A DNA stretch of 64,000 nt from Marinobacter nauticus. Lineage in GTDB: Bacteria; Pseudomonadota; Gammaproteobacteria; Enterobacterales; Shewanellaceae. Under the pieces are notes generated by a model, which saw nothing but the letters and a program-made list of their open reading frames with translations, was not told where the DNA came from and made no database searches. The translations under genes were made by a program, and so were the position numbers. The stretch spans positions 372,001 through 436,000 of the forward strand of contig NZ_JAHVJZ010000004.1 in the NCBI RefSeq assembly GCF_019801015.1. Reading direction: 5' to 3'. Of the stretch, positions 9,761 through 19,328 are shown piece by piece. Each line of letters starts with the position of its first letter. Position 1 is the first letter of the stretch.

Positions 9761-11860
9761 CTATTGGCCGACGGATTGAACAATCTTAATTTGCTTGTCG
9801 TCCGGGATCTCCTGGTACGACAGCACCCGCAGGGCCGGGATGGTGTGTTTTACAAAGCGGGACAAGGTTGTCCGCAGCAATCCGGAGGTCAGCAGTACCG
9901 CCGGTTCGCCCACCATCTCTTGTTTCTGGGCCGCTTCGCTCAATGAGCGCTGCAACCGCTCTGCCAGCCCGGGCTCCAATCCGCTGTTTTCGCCGTTACT
10001 GGCCTGCAGGGATTGATGCAATATCTGTTCCAGCTCAGGAGAGAGGGTGACCACCGGGATCTCCCGCTCCGGCCCGCTGATCTCCTGAACAATCAGGCGC
10101 TTCATGGCAATACGACAGGCAGCGGTCAGCACATCCGGGTCCTGACTCTTCGGCCCGTACTCCACCAGCGTCTGGATCAGGGTGCGGGTATCCCGGATCG
10201 GCACCCCTTCGTTGAGCAGGTTCTGCATCACCTTGACGATGACGCCCAGGCTCAGAATCTCCGGCACCAGGCCTTCGACCAACTTGGGCGACTGCTTGCC
10301 AAGCAGCTCCAGCAACTGCTGCACCTCTTCGTAACCCAACAGCTGAGCGGCATTGTTGCTGAGCAGTTGAGACAGATGCGTGGCCACCACCGTGGAGGCA
10401 TCCACCACGGTGTAACCCAATGTCTGGGCATAATCGCGCTGGTCCGGATTCACCCAGACGGCTTCCAGCCCAAACGCCGGGTCTGTGGTGGGCTGCCCCT
10501 CAAGTCGACCAAATACCTGGCCGGGGTTAATCGCCAGCTCACCGTCGTGGCGGATTTCGGCTTCCCCCACCACCACGCCCATCAGGCTGATGCGGTAGTG
10601 GTTCGGCGGCAGGTCGAGGTTATCGCGGATGTGCACCGCCGGGATCAGGAAGCCAAACTCCTGGGACAGCTTTTTGCGCACCCCTTTAATCCGGGACAGC
10701 AACTCACCGTTCTGGGCCTTATCCACCAGGGGTATCAGCCGATAGCCCACCTCCAGACCGATGATGTCGACATGATTCACATCATCCCAGCCCAGCTCTT
10801 TGGGCTCGCTTTCCAGCCGTTCGGTGTTGCCCTCGGCCACCTGGGCCTCAGCTTCCGCTTTGGCTTTATCGCGCTTACGTTTGAGATACCAGGTCAGGCC
10901 CGCCAGGCTGATCCCCAGCGACAGAAAAGCCATATGCGGCATCCCCGGCACCAGGCCCATGACGATCAACACCCCGGCACAAATCACCAGCACCCGTGGG
11001 TTGTCAAACATCTGACGCACCACCTCGTCGCCCATCTGCTGGGATTCATTCTGACGGGTGATGATGATGGCGGCACCGATGGAGAGCAGCAGACCGGGGA
11101 TCTGGGCCACCAGGCCATCACCGATGGTCAGCAGGGTGTAGATCTCCACCGCTTCCGAGAAGCCCAGGCCGTGCTGAACCATCCCGATCAGGAAGCCACC
11201 GATGATGTTGATAAAGAGGATCAGGATGCCGGCGATGGCATCCCCTTTTACGAATTTGGACGCACCGTCCATGGAGCCGTAGAAGTCCGCTTCTTTGGCC
11301 ACTTCGGCGCGACGGTCGCGGGCCTGCTCCTGATTCAGAATGCCGGCGTTCAGGTCGGCATCGATGGCCATCTGCTTACCGGGCATGGCGTCCAGGGTAA
11401 AGCGGGCACTCACTTCCGAGATCCGCCCGGCGCCTTTGGTGACCACCACAAAGTTGATGATCACCAGAATCAGGAACACCACCAAACCCACCGCGTAGTT
11501 GCCGCCGATCACCACGGAGCCAAAGGACTCAATCACCTTACCGGCGGCATCGGGGCCATTGTGCCCTTCCAGCAACACCACCCGGGTTGAGGCCACATTC
11601 AGTGCCAGGCGCAACAGGGTGGCCACCAGCAGTACCGTGGGGAACGCCGCGAAGTCGAGGGGACGCAGGGTGTAGATCGCCACCAGCAACACCACCAGCG
11701 CCAGGGCGATGTTAAAGGTGAACAGCATATCCAGCAGCAACGCCGGCATGGGCAGGATCACCATGGCCAGCGCCGCGAGCACCAGTAAAGGCGTGCCTAT
11801 CCCCTGCAGGTGCAGGCGATGACGAAAAGGAATTGATTGGGTAAGTGCTTTCAGATCCAT
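9761..11860 (-). CDS. flhA: Flagellar export gate protein FlhA
   Basis: A 699-residue membrane protein of usual length. The N-terminal half has about eight membrane segments (for example LLVLAALAMVILPMPALLLDMLFTFNIALALVVLL) and the conserved cytoplasmic loop with FTLDAMPGKQMAIDADLNAG. The C-terminal 350 residues form the soluble nonameric ring that docks chaperone-substrate complexes. It is first in the operon that runs to cheW. A sigma-54 promoter stands 34-49 nt before its start. Confidence 0.98.
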   Translation of the reverse strand: MDLKALTQSIPFRHRLHLQGIGTPLLVLAALAMVILPMPALLLDMLFTFNIALALVVLLVAIYTLRPLDFAAFPTVLLVATLLRLALNVASTRVVLLEGHNGPDAAGKVIESFGSVVIGGNYAVGLVVFLILVIINFVVVTKGAGRISEVSARFTLDAMPGKQMAIDADLNAGILNQEQARDRRAEVAKEADFYGSMDGASKFVKGDAIAGILILFINIIGGFLIGMVQHGLGFSEAVEIYTLLTIGDGLVAQIPGLLLSIGAAIIITRQNESQQMGDEVVRQMFDNPRVLVICAGVLIVMGLVPGMPHMAFLSLGISLAGLTWYLKRKRDKAKAEAEAQVAEGNTERLESEPKELGWDDVNHVDIIGLEVGYRLIPLVDKAQNGELLSRIKGVRKKLSQEFGFLIPAVHIRDNLDLPPNHYRISLMGVVVGEAEIRHDGELAINPGQVFGRLEGQPTTDPAFGLEAVWVNPDQRDYAQTLGYTVVDASTVVATHLSQLLSNNAAQLLGYEEVQQLLELLGKQSPKLVEGLVPEILSLGVIVKVMQNLLNEGVPIRDTRTLIQTLVEYGPKSQDPDVLTAACRIAMKRLIVQEISGPEREIPVVTLSPELEQILHQSLQASNGENSGLEPGLAERLQRSLSEAAQKQEMVGEPAVLLTSGLLRTTLSRFVKHTIPALRVLSYQEIPDDKQIKIVQSVGQ

Positions 11861-11893
11861 GCTGCGACTGATGATTGACGTCTCAAGCGGGTC

Positions 11894-11909
11894 TGCAATT
11901 ACTGCGCCA
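11894..11909 (-). promoter_or_regulatory. Sigma-54 promoter of the flhA-flhF-flhG-fliA-che operon
   Basis: On the minus strand the site reads TGGCGCAGTAATTGCA. It matches the sigma-54 consensus TGGCACGNNNNTTGCW with GG and GC 12 nt apart (start to start). It lies in the 68-nt gap between flhB and flhA, 34 nt before the flhA ATG. In polar flagellates such promoters are driven by FlrA or FlrC; which one acts here cannot be read from the sequence. Confidence 0.85.
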
Positions 11910-11928
11910 TGAGTTCAGAGCGGCCGGC

Positions 11929-13074
11929 TTACTCTTGCTGATCCGCCCGAAGTTCATCGGGGATGGGCAGTTCAGACGGTAATGGGATGGGGCGGCGGCC
12001 CCGTCCAGTCTGGAACTGCTTCAGCTGGTAGACGTAGGCCAGGATCTGAGCCACGGCGGTAAAGAGCCCTTCCGGGATCGGCGTGTCCAGTTTCGTGGAG
12101 TAATAAACCGCCCGGGCCAAGGCTGGTGAGGATACCACGGGAACCTCATGCTCGCGCGCAATTTCTCGAATTTTCAATGCGATCTCGTCGCTGCCCTTGG
12201 CCACAACCAGCGGCGCATTGTTCACCGACTTGTCGTAGCGGATGGCCACGGAGTAGTGAGTCGGGTTGACCACCACCACGTCCGCCTTGGGCACCTCCGC
12301 CATCATCCGGCGCTGCGCCATTTCACGCTGCAACTGGCGGATGCGGCTTTTCACCTCGGGCTTGCCCTCGGTCTGCTTGTATTCGTCCTTGACCTCCTGT
12401 TTGGTCATCTTCAGCTGCTTATTGTGGTTCCACAACTGGTAAGGCGCGTCGATGACGACAATCAGCAGCAGTGAGGAGCACAGCAGCACAAAGAGCTTCA
12501 GCAGCAGGCCCAGCGCATCGCGGACCGCCCCGGCCGGATCACCGCTGGAGAGGCGCAGAATGTCATCAAAATTGACGCTGAGCAGCGCCCAGGCCACCAG
12601 AGCAATGACCCCGAACTTGGCGATGGATTTGACCAACTCGACCAGCGCCTGCAGCCCGAACATCCGCTTAAAGCCCGCCAGGGGACTCATCTTAGAGGCT
12701 TTGGGCGCCGCGGCCTGCCAGCTGAAACTCATGCCACCCAGGCCGATGTTGCCGAGGAACGCGGCAATAAACAGCACCAGCACAAAGCCCAGTACCGGCA
12801 CCATCAACTCTGACAGTATCCGACCGAACAGCAGACCAATCTCACCCAGATCAAAAGCTTCGGCCCGGCTCAGCTCAAACTGCTTTTTCGCCACCGTCAG
12901 CATCGCTTCGCCGATCTGGCCACCCATCATCAGCATGCCGATGGCGGCAGCCACCAGCACCGCTGCCGTGCCCAGCTCTTTCGAGCGGGGAACCTGACCC
13001 TTCTCCCGGGCCTGCTGACGCCTTCGGGGCGTCGCCTCTTCGGTTCTTTCCTGACTGCTGTCGTTCTCCGCCAT
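11929..13074 (-). CDS. flhB: Flagellar export switch protein FlhB
   Basis: A 381-residue protein starting with the conserved polar stretch MAENDSSQERTEEATPRRRQ. It has four membrane segments and a cytoplasmic domain with the autocleavage motif NPTH at 270-273 (VVVVNPTHYSVAIRYD). Cleavage after Asn270 switches export from rod/hook to filament substrates together with FliK. Its ATG overlaps the fliR stop (TGATG). It is the last gene of the fliE operon. Confidence 0.97.
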   Translation of the reverse strand: MAENDSSQERTEEATPRRRQQAREKGQVPRSKELGTAAVLVAAAIGMLMMGGQIGEAMLTVAKKQFELSRAEAFDLGEIGLLFGRILSELMVPVLGFVLVLFIAAFLGNIGLGGMSFSWQAAAPKASKMSPLAGFKRMFGLQALVELVKSIAKFGVIALVAWALLSVNFDDILRLSSGDPAGAVRDALGLLLKLFVLLCSSLLLIVVIDAPYQLWNHNKQLKMTKQEVKDEYKQTEGKPEVKSRIRQLQREMAQRRMMAEVPKADVVVVNPTHYSVAIRYDKSVNNAPLVVAKGSDEIALKIREIAREHEVPVVSSPALARAVYYSTKLDTPIPEGLFTAVAQILAYVYQLKQFQTGRGRRPIPLPSELPIPDELRADQQE

Positions 13075-13859
13075 CAGGGGGCCTCGCAGTCGAGTTTCAG
13101 CAGATCACAGATCAGCACCTGACCGGAATCCCAGACGCTGTAGAAATGGTTGAGAACGCCGCCCAGGGTCAGCCACAGGATCAGCAAGCCGGACAACATG
13201 GTAATGGGGAAGCCGATGGCAAAGATATTGAGCTGGGGCGCCGCCCGGGTCATCACCCCAAAAGAGAAGTTGATCAGCAGCAATGCCGTGGCGGCGGACA
13301 ACGCCAGAGTCAGGGCACTGGCAAACATCAGCCCGCCAAATTTGACGATGGCGTCCAGGCTGGCCGGGGTCAGTCCCTCACCGATCGGCAGGGTGTCAAA
13401 GCTGGCGATCAGCATCCGTATCATGGTCAGGTGGCCGTCGACGCCAAAGAACAGCAGGGTGCTCAACAACAGGTAGAACTGGCCCACCAGCGGCACCTGC
13501 TGGCCATTACTGGGATCCACCATCGAGGCGAAACCCAGCGAGGTTTGCATGCCGATGATCTGCCCCGCCAACACGAAGGTGTTCAGCACCAGCACGGAGA
13601 CAAAACCGATGGCGATGCCGATCACCACCTGCTGCGCGGAGATCAGAAACCCTTCGGCACTGAGCAGATCAATCTGCGGTGGAGCAGGCAGGATGGGGGC
13701 CACGGCGGCGGTGATCATGACCGACAACAGCAAGCGCACGCGGGCCGGAACCGAACTGCCGCCGATGGTGACCATCACCATCAGCATCGCGCTGATGCGG
13801 AACAGCGGCCACAGCACGCCGCGCAGCCAGTCGAACACGATGGGGAGCGGATACTCCAT
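13074..13859 (-). CDS. fliR: Flagellar export gate protein FliR
   Basis: A 261-residue integral membrane protein with about six hydrophobic segments and the conserved GIAIGFVSVLVLNTFVLAGQIIGMQTSLGFASMVDP region. With FliP and FliQ it forms the helical export-gate core of the type III apparatus at the base of the flagellum. It begins 9 nt after fliQ and its stop overlaps the flhB start. Confidence 0.96.
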   Translation of the reverse strand: MEYPLPIVFDWLRGVLWPLFRISAMLMVMVTIGGSSVPARVRLLLSVMITAAVAPILPAPPQIDLLSAEGFLISAQQVVIGIAIGFVSVLVLNTFVLAGQIIGMQTSLGFASMVDPSNGQQVPLVGQFYLLLSTLLFFGVDGHLTMIRMLIASFDTLPIGEGLTPASLDAIVKFGGLMFASALTLALSAATALLLINFSFGVMTRAAPQLNIFAIGFPITMLSGLLILWLTLGGVLNHFYSVWDSGQVLICDLLKLDCEAP

Positions 13860-13868
13860 CGCGCCGCC

Positions 13869-14138
13869 CTACCCCACCATCTGCGGGATCAGGGCCACCA
13901 TGTCGTACATCAGCTCCATCAGAGTGCGCACCAGCCAGTGACCAAGAAACATCATGGTGACCAGCGTCACCAGCAGACGGGGCAGAAAGGAGAGAGTTTG
14001 TTCGTTGATGGAGGTGGCGGCCTGAAACACCGCCACAATCAAGCCCACCACCAGGCCCGGCACAATGATGGCACTCACCATGATGACGATCACCTGAAGG
14101 GCGTGACGGAAGATGTCGACAAACGCCTCGGGGGTCAT
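13869..14138 (-). CDS. fliQ: Flagellar export gate protein FliQ
   Basis: An 89-residue protein with two membrane hairpin helices ([35 protein letters not shown] and [15 protein letters not shown]), the usual FliQ size and pattern. It packs around FliP/FliR in the export gate. Its start overlaps the fliP stop as ATGA, giving coupled translation. Confidence 0.95.
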   Translation of the reverse strand: MTPEAFVDIFRHALQVIVIMVSAIIVPGLVVGLIVAVFQAATSINEQTLSFLPRLLVTLVTMMFLGHWLVRTLMELMYDMVALIPQMVG

Positions 14139-14881
14139 GGGCCCCCCAGACCAAAGCTGGTGGCCAGCGTTCCCATCACCAGGTTCCAGCCATCCACCAG
14201 TACAAACAGCATGATCTTAAAGGGCAGCGACACGATCATCGGCGACAGCATCATCATACCCATTGCCATCAGCACGGACGCCACCACCAGGTCGATCACC
14301 AGAAACGGAACAAACAGCATAAAGCCGATCTGGAACGCGGTTTTCAGTTCCGAAGTGACAAAGGCGGGGATCAGCACCGTCATCGGCACCTCCTCCACCG
14401 AAGCGATGTCGGTTCGGCCGCTGATCTCAACAAAGGTGTTGATGTCGGTGATGCGGGTTTGGGACAGCATAAAGTCCTTCACCGGTGCTTTGGCCTTTTC
14501 CAGCGCTTCCAGCGCGCCAATCTGCTCGCCCATGTAGGGCACCAGCGCGTCCTCGTAAACCCGATCCATCACCGGGGTCATGATGAACAGCGACAGAAAC
14601 AGCGCCATACCCAGCAACACCTGGTTGGAAGGCGTCTGCTGCAGACCCAACGCCTGACGCAGAATCGCCAGCACCACAATGATGCGGGTGAAACTGGTCA
14701 TCAGAATCACCATGGCCGGCAGGAACGTCAGCAAGGTCATCAGACCCAGGATCTGGAGGCTGACACTGTACTGTTGGGTGCCGTCCGGACCGGTGGTCAG
14801 GGTGATGGCGGGAATGCCTGGATCCGCCACGGCCAGCGCGGGGAACAGGGCCAGCAACAACGCTACAATCAACTTACCCAC
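14135..14881 (-). CDS. fliP: Flagellar export gate protein FliP, GTG start
   Basis: A 248-residue protein with a cleavable N-terminal signal ([21 protein letters not shown]), then the conserved [39 protein letters not shown] block and two C-terminal membrane segments. Five copies form the channel core with FliR and FliQ. The start is GTG at 14879-14881, preceded by GGGAG 6 nt upstream; it follows the fliO stop without a gap. Confidence 0.96.
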   Translation of the reverse strand: MGKLIVALLLALFPALAVADPGIPAITLTTGPDGTQQYSVSLQILGLMTLLTFLPAMVILMTSFTRIIVVLAILRQALGLQQTPSNQVLLGMALFLSLFIMTPVMDRVYEDALVPYMGEQIGALEALEKAKAPVKDFMLSQTRITDINTFVEISGRTDIASVEEVPMTVLIPAFVTSELKTAFQIGFMLFVPFLVIDLVVASVLMAMGMMMLSPMIVSLPFKIMLFVLVDGWNLVMGTLATSFGLGGP

Positions 14882-15274
14882 TCAGGACTCCCGGGCTTTG
14901 TTAAAGCGCGCCAGTACCGAGGCAAACTGCGGCCCCTGAGCCGTTTCCAGTGGCTGTTCCAGCTTATCCAGCAGGGTAATGTTCTGCGCGGTGATCCCCA
15001 CCAGGTACTGCTGCTCGCCCACCTGAATGACCGCCACCCGCTCTTTGGTGCCGACCGGCATCATCGCCACGGTTTTCAGCGGCCCACCCACCGTGTTCGG
15101 CAGATTAAAGCGTCGGGCCAGCACCGCCAGCACCACAATCAGTGCCACCACTCCGAGCAAACTGGCCACCATGGTGGCCATCTGGTCGTTGGCACCGGCG
15201 GGCGCCGTTTCGGCGGCCAGCGTTAAGGGAGCAGTCAACAGCGTGGCGGCTGCGGCCAATACACGGGCCATCAT
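14882..15274 (-). CDS. fliO: Flagellar biosynthesis protein FliO
   Basis: A 130-residue protein with an N-terminal signal-like segment (MMARVLAAAATLLTAPLTLAAE), one further membrane helix (MVASLLGVVALIVVLAVLARRF) and a soluble domain with the GVGxKERVAVIQVGEQQYLVGI-type pattern. FliO assists assembly of the FliP ring. The family is poorly conserved; position between fliN and fliP supports the call. The start overlaps the fliN stop (ATGA). Confidence 0.9.
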   Translation of the reverse strand: MMARVLAAAATLLTAPLTLAAETAPAGANDQMATMVASLLGVVALIVVLAVLARRFNLPNTVGGPLKTVAMMPVGTKERVAVIQVGEQQYLVGITAQNITLLDKLEQPLETAQGPQFASVLARFNKARES

Positions 15275-15660
15275 CGCAGCTTCTTAATCCGTTCAGTCTG
15301 GCTGATCACGTCGGTCAGTCGGATGCCGAACTTATCGTTCACCACCACCACTTCGCCGTGGGCCACCAGGGTGCCATTCACCATCACATCCAGCGGTTCG
15401 CCAGCCACCCGGTCCAGCTCCACCACTGAGCCCTGATTGAGCTGCAGCAGGTTGCGGATGCTGATCTGGCTGCGGCCCACCTCCATGGAGATGGTTACCG
15501 GGATGTCGAGGATCGCATCGAGCTTGCGCTGTTGGTCCGTATCTTTGCCTGCGGGAGCATCAAACTGCTCCAGTTCGACGGTCTCTGCCTGCTCTTCCAG
15601 GGCCGCAGCCCAGTCGTCTGCCAGCAGATCCTGATCCATCGGGTCATGATCGTCGGTCAT
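15271..15660 (-). CDS. fliN: Flagellar motor switch protein FliN
   Basis: A 129-residue protein with an acidic N-terminal tail (DDHDPMDQDLLADDWAAALEEQ) and a C-terminal SpoA domain (ILDIPVTISMEVGRSQISIRNLL, then VNGTLVAHGEVVVVNDKFGIRLTD). It forms the lower C-ring that receives CheY-P. It overlaps fliM by 4 nt (ATGA). Confidence 0.96.
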   Translation of the reverse strand: MTDDHDPMDQDLLADDWAAALEEQAETVELEQFDAPAGKDTDQQRKLDAILDIPVTISMEVGRSQISIRNLLQLNQGSVVELDRVAGEPLDVMVNGTLVAHGEVVVVNDKFGIRLTDVISQTERIKKLR

Positions 15661-16730
15661 CGTTCACCTTCTTGTAGGGAGTCCTGTTCCAGCCCGTCGA
15701 TGGTGATCTCGGGCTCCAGCGCCATCGCGCCGTTTCGGTTGATCAGTTGCAGTTCGTTTTTGTAAGACTTGGGTCGTGGGATCCGCTCTTCAATCCGGAT
15801 GGCCACATTGTCGGCCTTGCGACCCAGCTTGCCCCGGAAAGTGGGCAGGTCTTCAATCCGCACCAGCAGATGCTCCGGGATATCAACCGGAATGATGTCG
15901 CCCGCCTTCATCTCCATGATGTCGCGCAGGCTCAGTTGCTGCTCCAGCAGGGTGGCGGAGAGATCGACCGGCACGTCCATGATCTCGTCCTGCAACGCCT
16001 TGGCCCAGCGCATGTCGGTGTCCTGTTTATCACTCTGCACACCGGCATCGAGCAGTTCCCGGATGGGCTCGATCATGGAATAGGGCAAGGTGATATGGAA
16101 ATCGCCACCGCCGCCATCCAGCTCGATATGGAAAGAGGACACCACCACCACTTCAGTGGGGCTGACAATGTTGGCCATGGCCGGATTCACTTCGGAGTCG
16201 AGATACTCAAACTCCACATCCATCACCGGTGCCCAGGACTCTTTGTAATCCTCAAACACGGTCTTCAGAAGCAACTGAATGATGCGGCGTTCGGTGGGGG
16301 TAAACTCCCGGCCCTCGATTTTGGCCTGAAAGCGGCCATCGCCACCGAAGAAGTTGTCCACCAGAATAAACACCAGCCGCGCTTCCATGGTGATAAGCCC
16401 CGTCCCTTTTAGCGGACGGAAGCGCACCATATTCAGGCTGGTCGGGACAAACAGGGTGTGCACGTACTCACCGAACTTCACCATCTGGACGCCGTTGATG
16501 GACACCTCGGCGTTGCGACGCATCATGTTGAAGAGGCTGATCCGAAGATGGCGGGCAAAGCGCTCGTTCACCAGCTCCAGGGTCGGCATCCGGCCACGGA
16601 CAATCCGATCCTGCGAGGTAAAGTCGTAGATTGCGGCGCCTTCGCCGTCGTTGAGCAGCTCGTCCTCTTCGACCTCATCAACACCGTGAAGCAGCGCGTC
16701 GATTTCGTCTTGGCTCAGCAGGTCGCTCAT
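15657..16730 (-). CDS. fliM: Flagellar motor switch protein FliM
   Basis: A 357-residue protein. The N-terminal CheY-binding peptide is LLSQDEIDALLHGVD. The middle CheC-like domain contains RFARHLRISLFNMMRRNAEVS and GRFQAKIEGREFTPTE. A C-terminal SpoA domain follows (LSLRDIMEMKAGDIIPVDIPE). FliM joins the FliG and FliN rings and translates CheY-P binding into reversal. It follows fliL by 9 nt. Confidence 0.97.
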   Translation of the reverse strand: MSDLLSQDEIDALLHGVDEVEEDELLNDGEGAAIYDFTSQDRIVRGRMPTLELVNERFARHLRISLFNMMRRNAEVSINGVQMVKFGEYVHTLFVPTSLNMVRFRPLKGTGLITMEARLVFILVDNFFGGDGRFQAKIEGREFTPTERRIIQLLLKTVFEDYKESWAPVMDVEFEYLDSEVNPAMANIVSPTEVVVVSSFHIELDGGGGDFHITLPYSMIEPIRELLDAGVQSDKQDTDMRWAKALQDEIMDVPVDLSATLLEQQLSLRDIMEMKAGDIIPVDIPEHLLVRIEDLPTFRGKLGRKADNVAIRIEERIPRPKSYKNELQLINRNGAMALEPEITIDGLEQDSLQEGER

Positions 16731-16739
16731 CGCTTCTCC

Positions 16740-17267
16740 CTATTGCATCACAAAGCCGGTAAACAGCACCCGATCGACCTGGGGCTTACCGGTAATGGAC
16801 TGCAACGCGTTCTGAACATTGAGCAGGGCCTGGGTACGCAGCTCATCCTTGCCCTCTTTGCGCTTAATCTGGTCCGCCTCTGCGGCACTGAACGTGGTCA
16901 GCAGAGTGTCTTCAATCAGCGGAATGTGTTTTCGGGCGGCACTCTGAGCATCATTGCCGCGAACCTGAAGCTGCACTTTTATCTGAACCAGGTAGGTGCG
17001 ATCCGGCCCGGGCAGATTGAACAGGAAGGGGCGCGGCATCGGCACATACAGTGCGCCGTCCTGCGCCAGCCCGGCACGCAGACTGCCACCGGTCTTCACG
17101 CTGTCGCTGGTCTGTGCCGACACCTCATCATCTCCACCGAGCATGGAGACCACACCAAATACCACGGCAATCAGCAGAAGCACCGCTCCGCCGATGGCCA
17201 GCACCCAATACATCCGACGCTTACCCGGCGCGGTTTCTACGTCCACTTGTAGATTATCGTCTGCCAT
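16740..17267 (-). CDS. fliL: Flagellar basal-body-associated protein FliL
   Basis: A 175-residue single-pass protein. One membrane helix near residues 20-42 (WVLAIGGAVLLLIAVVFGVVSM) is followed by a periplasmic domain with the family features FNLPGPDRTYLVQIKVQLQV and a conserved LLTTFSAAEADQIKRKEGKDEL end. FliL surrounds stator units and supports torque. It follows fliK by 60 nt. Confidence 0.93.
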   Translation of the reverse strand: MADDNLQVDVETAPGKRRMYWVLAIGGAVLLLIAVVFGVVSMLGGDDEVSAQTSDSVKTGGSLRAGLAQDGALYVPMPRPFLFNLPGPDRTYLVQIKVQLQVRGNDAQSAARKHIPLIEDTLLTTFSAAEADQIKRKEGKDELRTQALLNVQNALQSITGKPQVDRVLFTGFVMQ

Positions 17268-17327
17268 CTTTTGCCTAAAAATACGCGAGTTACTGTTACA
17301 ACGGCCGCTAGGTTAGCACAGCGGTCA

Positions 17328-18788
17328 TCAGGCGTAGAAATCAATGCCGCCTTCCGCGTTGCGGTTGCTTATCTGGTGGGCAACCACCTCTTCCCCGGAG
17401 GCGTCCATGCTGCTTTGGCCACCAGTTTCACCGGAGCCGTTACCGGAACCGTTGCCGGATTCCTGCTGCTGAGAAACATTGGCGTCCGCCAACTGAATCC
17501 CCTGCCCCTGCAGCATCTCCCGCAATCTCGGCAGCGCCTGCTCCAGCAGGTCACGGGCCTGAGCGTGCTGAGTCTGGATCTGCACCTGGGCCTGGTCGCC
17601 GTTCATCTGAATGCGAACCTGAAGTGCCCCCAGCTCGGGCGGGTCCAAGCGCAGCTCCGCACTCATCCGTTCGGTATTGATCATCACCGCCAGCCGTTCG
17701 CGCAGCTCCGGCGCCAGTCGCTCTGCCGCCACCGGCTGGCGCATCAATGCGGCCTCTGCCACTGCCCCGGTCGGACGGTTTTGCGGACGATGCGTGGTTT
17801 CCGCACTCAGAGGACGGTGACTCTCCAGCTCGAGGCCAGTGCCGTCATCCAGGCCAGGCTCAAAACCCGGCTCCGGAGTCGTGGCCTGAGCCTGGGCCAG
17901 CAGTGCCGGGCTGCTCAATGCGGACGCAGGTGTAGCCGCTGCCACGGCCGGCTGAGGGATTTCGCCCGCGACTTTGCCCGCAGTCTGCAGCAGCGTACCG
18001 TCCGTGCCGCCCAGATTCTGGTCGACTCTGGACTCCGGCATCACACTGAGCGTCGGGCTGTCAGCACGCTGACCGGCGATAAGGTCAGCTTTGCCGGTGG
18101 GAGAGGGTTGCGCCGGTATCGCGGCATCCGCAGTGCCGACCTGTCTGGCCTGGCCCGGCATTAACGGAGCAACCCCCGCTTTGGCCGTGACTTCAACAAC
18201 GGGCTGCTGCTCAGCGTCCGCAGCGACGCCCGTGACCAGCACACCTTCTGGCGAGCCAGGCTCAACCGGAAGCACCGCATCGACCGGTGGCACCACCGGC
18301 GCTTTCGGGTCACCCGAATCAAGCACCGGTGCGGCTTTCAGCTCAGCGCCATCCATTTGACGCTTGGCGTTATCCAGCGCTGCCAACTGGGCCAGCAGTG
18401 CCTCGCTCTCCGGCTCCGGTTGCTGCGCCAGTTCGTCCAGCTCCGGTTTGACCGGCAGAATGTGATCAACAGGCTCACCGATCTCACCGGGCACAGTGGC
18501 AACCGGTTGCCGCTCTTCAGCGTCAGAGGGCAACGCTTGGTCCGGCTCAGGCGTCACCGCCGCCTTGTCGTCCGCCGAACCGGACACCGCTTTCTTGACC
18601 AAGCCCGTCAGCATGCCGGGCTCAGACGCGCTCTCCTCTTTGGGCCCACCGGATTGGTTTTGCGCCGCATCTTCCACCAATGCGGCAAAGCCTGACGCGG
18701 GCTCCGGCGCCGTAGTGGCACCCTGAGCCATCCCACCGGACGGGGCCGGTGGTGGCGTTAAGATCGGCGTGGCGATCGGCTGGGACAT
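17328..18788 (-). CDS. fliK: Flagellar hook-length control protein FliK
   Basis: A 486-residue secreted ruler. Residues 1-330 are Pro/Ala/Glu-rich and of low complexity. The C-terminal Flg_hook domain (about 360-460) contains LRERLAVMINTERMSAELRL, then DPPELGALQVRIQMNGDQA and the QARDLLEQALPRLREMLQGQG block. It measures the hook and triggers the FlhB switch. The variable part is recognised only by composition; the C-terminus is decisive. Confidence 0.93.
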   Translation of the reverse strand: MSQPIATPILTPPPAPSGGMAQGATTAPEPASGFAALVEDAAQNQSGGPKEESASEPGMLTGLVKKAVSGSADDKAAVTPEPDQALPSDAEERQPVATVPGEIGEPVDHILPVKPELDELAQQPEPESEALLAQLAALDNAKRQMDGAELKAAPVLDSGDPKAPVVPPVDAVLPVEPGSPEGVLVTGVAADAEQQPVVEVTAKAGVAPLMPGQARQVGTADAAIPAQPSPTGKADLIAGQRADSPTLSVMPESRVDQNLGGTDGTLLQTAGKVAGEIPQPAVAAATPASALSSPALLAQAQATTPEPGFEPGLDDGTGLELESHRPLSAETTHRPQNRPTGAVAEAALMRQPVAAERLAPELRERLAVMINTERMSAELRLDPPELGALQVRIQMNGDQAQVQIQTQHAQARDLLEQALPRLREMLQGQGIQLADANVSQQQESGNGSGNGSGETGGQSSMDASGEEVVAHQISNRNAEGGIDFYA

Positions 18789-18874
18789 ACTGAGAAATCC
18801 TGACGCTGTAATTGAACTGGGGGGATTAATGCAATTAACAGGCCAGTGCAGTGGCTTGCCGCTTGGGGCTGAAT

Positions 18875-19318
18875 TCAGCGCTGGCGTCGCACAAACTGTT
18901 GCAGGGCAAACTCGTCCAGTTCACGCTGGCTGCGCTTTTCCGCCAGTTGCAGGGCTCGAGCCTTGTTTTTATCGATCAGCAGGGCGATGGCCTGCTGGCG
19001 CTGGTGGGCCTGTTGCCACAACGCCTGACGTTGCTCGGCGGCGGCTTCCGCCTGCCGTACGCGAGCGATGTGCTGAGTGATGGCGGCATCCAGCTTGGCA
19101 ATAAAGTGATGGTACTGCTGATAGTGAGAGGCGTGCAGCGTGGTTCCGGCCTGCTGTTGCGCCTGTTTAACGTAGTCCCAGCGGTAGTTTTGCAGCTGCG
19201 TCAGCTGTTGTTTCAGCGCCTGCACGGCGGAGTTGGCGCTGCGCAGATCCAGCGCCGCTTTCTCCAGCGCTTTATCCGCCATCGCCAGGACCTGGGCCAA
19301 CTGTTTGGGATCACTCAT
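18875..19318 (-). CDS. fliJ: Flagellar export chaperone FliJ
   Basis: A 147-residue, almost wholly coiled-coil protein (SDPKQLAQVLAMADKALEKAALDLRSA, ending SQRELDEFALQQFVRRQR) of the usual FliJ size. It forms the central stalk of the FliI ATPase ring and shuttles chaperones. It lies 10 nt after fliI. An 86-nt gap before fliK shows no clear promoter. Confidence 0.92.
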   Translation of the reverse strand: MSDPKQLAQVLAMADKALEKAALDLRSANSAVQALKQQLTQLQNYRWDYVKQAQQQAGTTLHASHYQQYHHFIAKLDAAITQHIARVRQAEAAAEQRQALWQQAHQRQQAIALLIDKNKARALQLAEKRSQRELDEFALQQFVRRQR

Positions 19319-19328
19319 CGTGGCTTAC